From: Rummeliibacillus sp. POC4
GTDB taxonomy: Bacteria; Bacillota; Bacilli; Bacillales_A; Planococcaceae
Reading direction: 5' to 3'
Assembly (NCBI RefSeq): GCF_003576525.1
Contig: NZ_QWUA01000015.1
Coordinates: 1-33,856 of the forward strand
DNA: 33,856 nt
Positions 33,778-33,856 of this stretch are shown in pieces (within the stretch, counting starts at the first letter, position 1; the number at the start of each line of letters is the position of its first letter). A program made the translations under genes and the position numbers. The notes below the pieces were generated by a model. That model saw only the letters and a program-made list of their open reading frames with translations. It made no database searches and was not told the origin of the DNA.

Positions 33778-33856
33778 TGATTCAATTGGATTTCCTATAG
33801 GAAGTGTCGCCTTTTGGCTCCCTCACTCTTTTTATGTTTTACCTGTTTGACCCTGG

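Overview
The window looks like chromosomal DNA of a low-GC, endospore-forming member of the Bacillales (Bacillus, Lysinibacillus or Psychrobacillus type). The signs are AT-rich intergenic DNA, AGGAGG-type ribosome sites, many TTG starts, U-tailed intrinsic terminators, a CwlJ-type spore cortex hydrolase, a YwqH/YwqI type VII secretion pair, a DUF3953 protein and a canonical CcpA cre site. No rRNA, tRNA, CRISPR array or complete insertion sequence was seen.

Layout. 1-830: the ywqH-ywqI-like pair, leftward, running toward an LXG toxin that should lie beyond the left edge. 960-2850: two tandem-repeat arrays with an exact 21-bp period flank a relatively GC-rich SAM methyltransferase. 2858-9072: cwlJ, a trmO-GNAT pair, small membrane proteins (two recovered from short or non-ATG-start frames), a bile-acid-type symporter between two paralogous membrane proteins, a possible small RNA, and a Nudix hydrolase. 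9214-11155: a PadR / DUF1700 / DUF4097 envelope operon with a palindromic operator. 11447-16770: staygreen-like protein, cupin, VanZ protein, an autoregulated HTH-membrane protein pair with two matching operators, a DUF1232 protein and a small membrane ORF. 17079-21732: three acetyltransferases (one frameshifted), a metallophosphoesterase and a lipoprotein nuclease with EF-hands. 22186-24671: poorly recognised accessory genes, one with a DUF3885-like end, with repeated gene-end remnants.

The clearest system is 24866-32085, a leftward beta-glucoside operon: solute-binding lipoprotein, two CUT1 permeases, LacI regulator, ROK kinase and GH1 glycosidase. The kinase lacks the usual ROK zinc cysteines and, from memory, resembles beta-glucoside kinase BglK. 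The glycosidase has the Ser-Lys-Tyr phosphate-binding triad of 6-phospho-beta-glycosidases. Together they suggest PTS-independent use of beta-glucosides: ABC import, ATP-dependent phosphorylation inside the cell, then hydrolysis of the phospho-disaccharide. No transport ATPase is encoded here, so a shared MsmX-type ATPase is presumably used. The promoter carries a perfect cre between two similar palindromes. An inverted-repeat element sits between the binding-protein and permease genes.

The right end (32284-33856) holds a short-chain dehydrogenase-like gene, a GrpB-family gene and a 5' fragment of the same dehydrogenase. A second decayed fragment at 24719 means the sugar operon is bracketed by same-direction copies of one gene.
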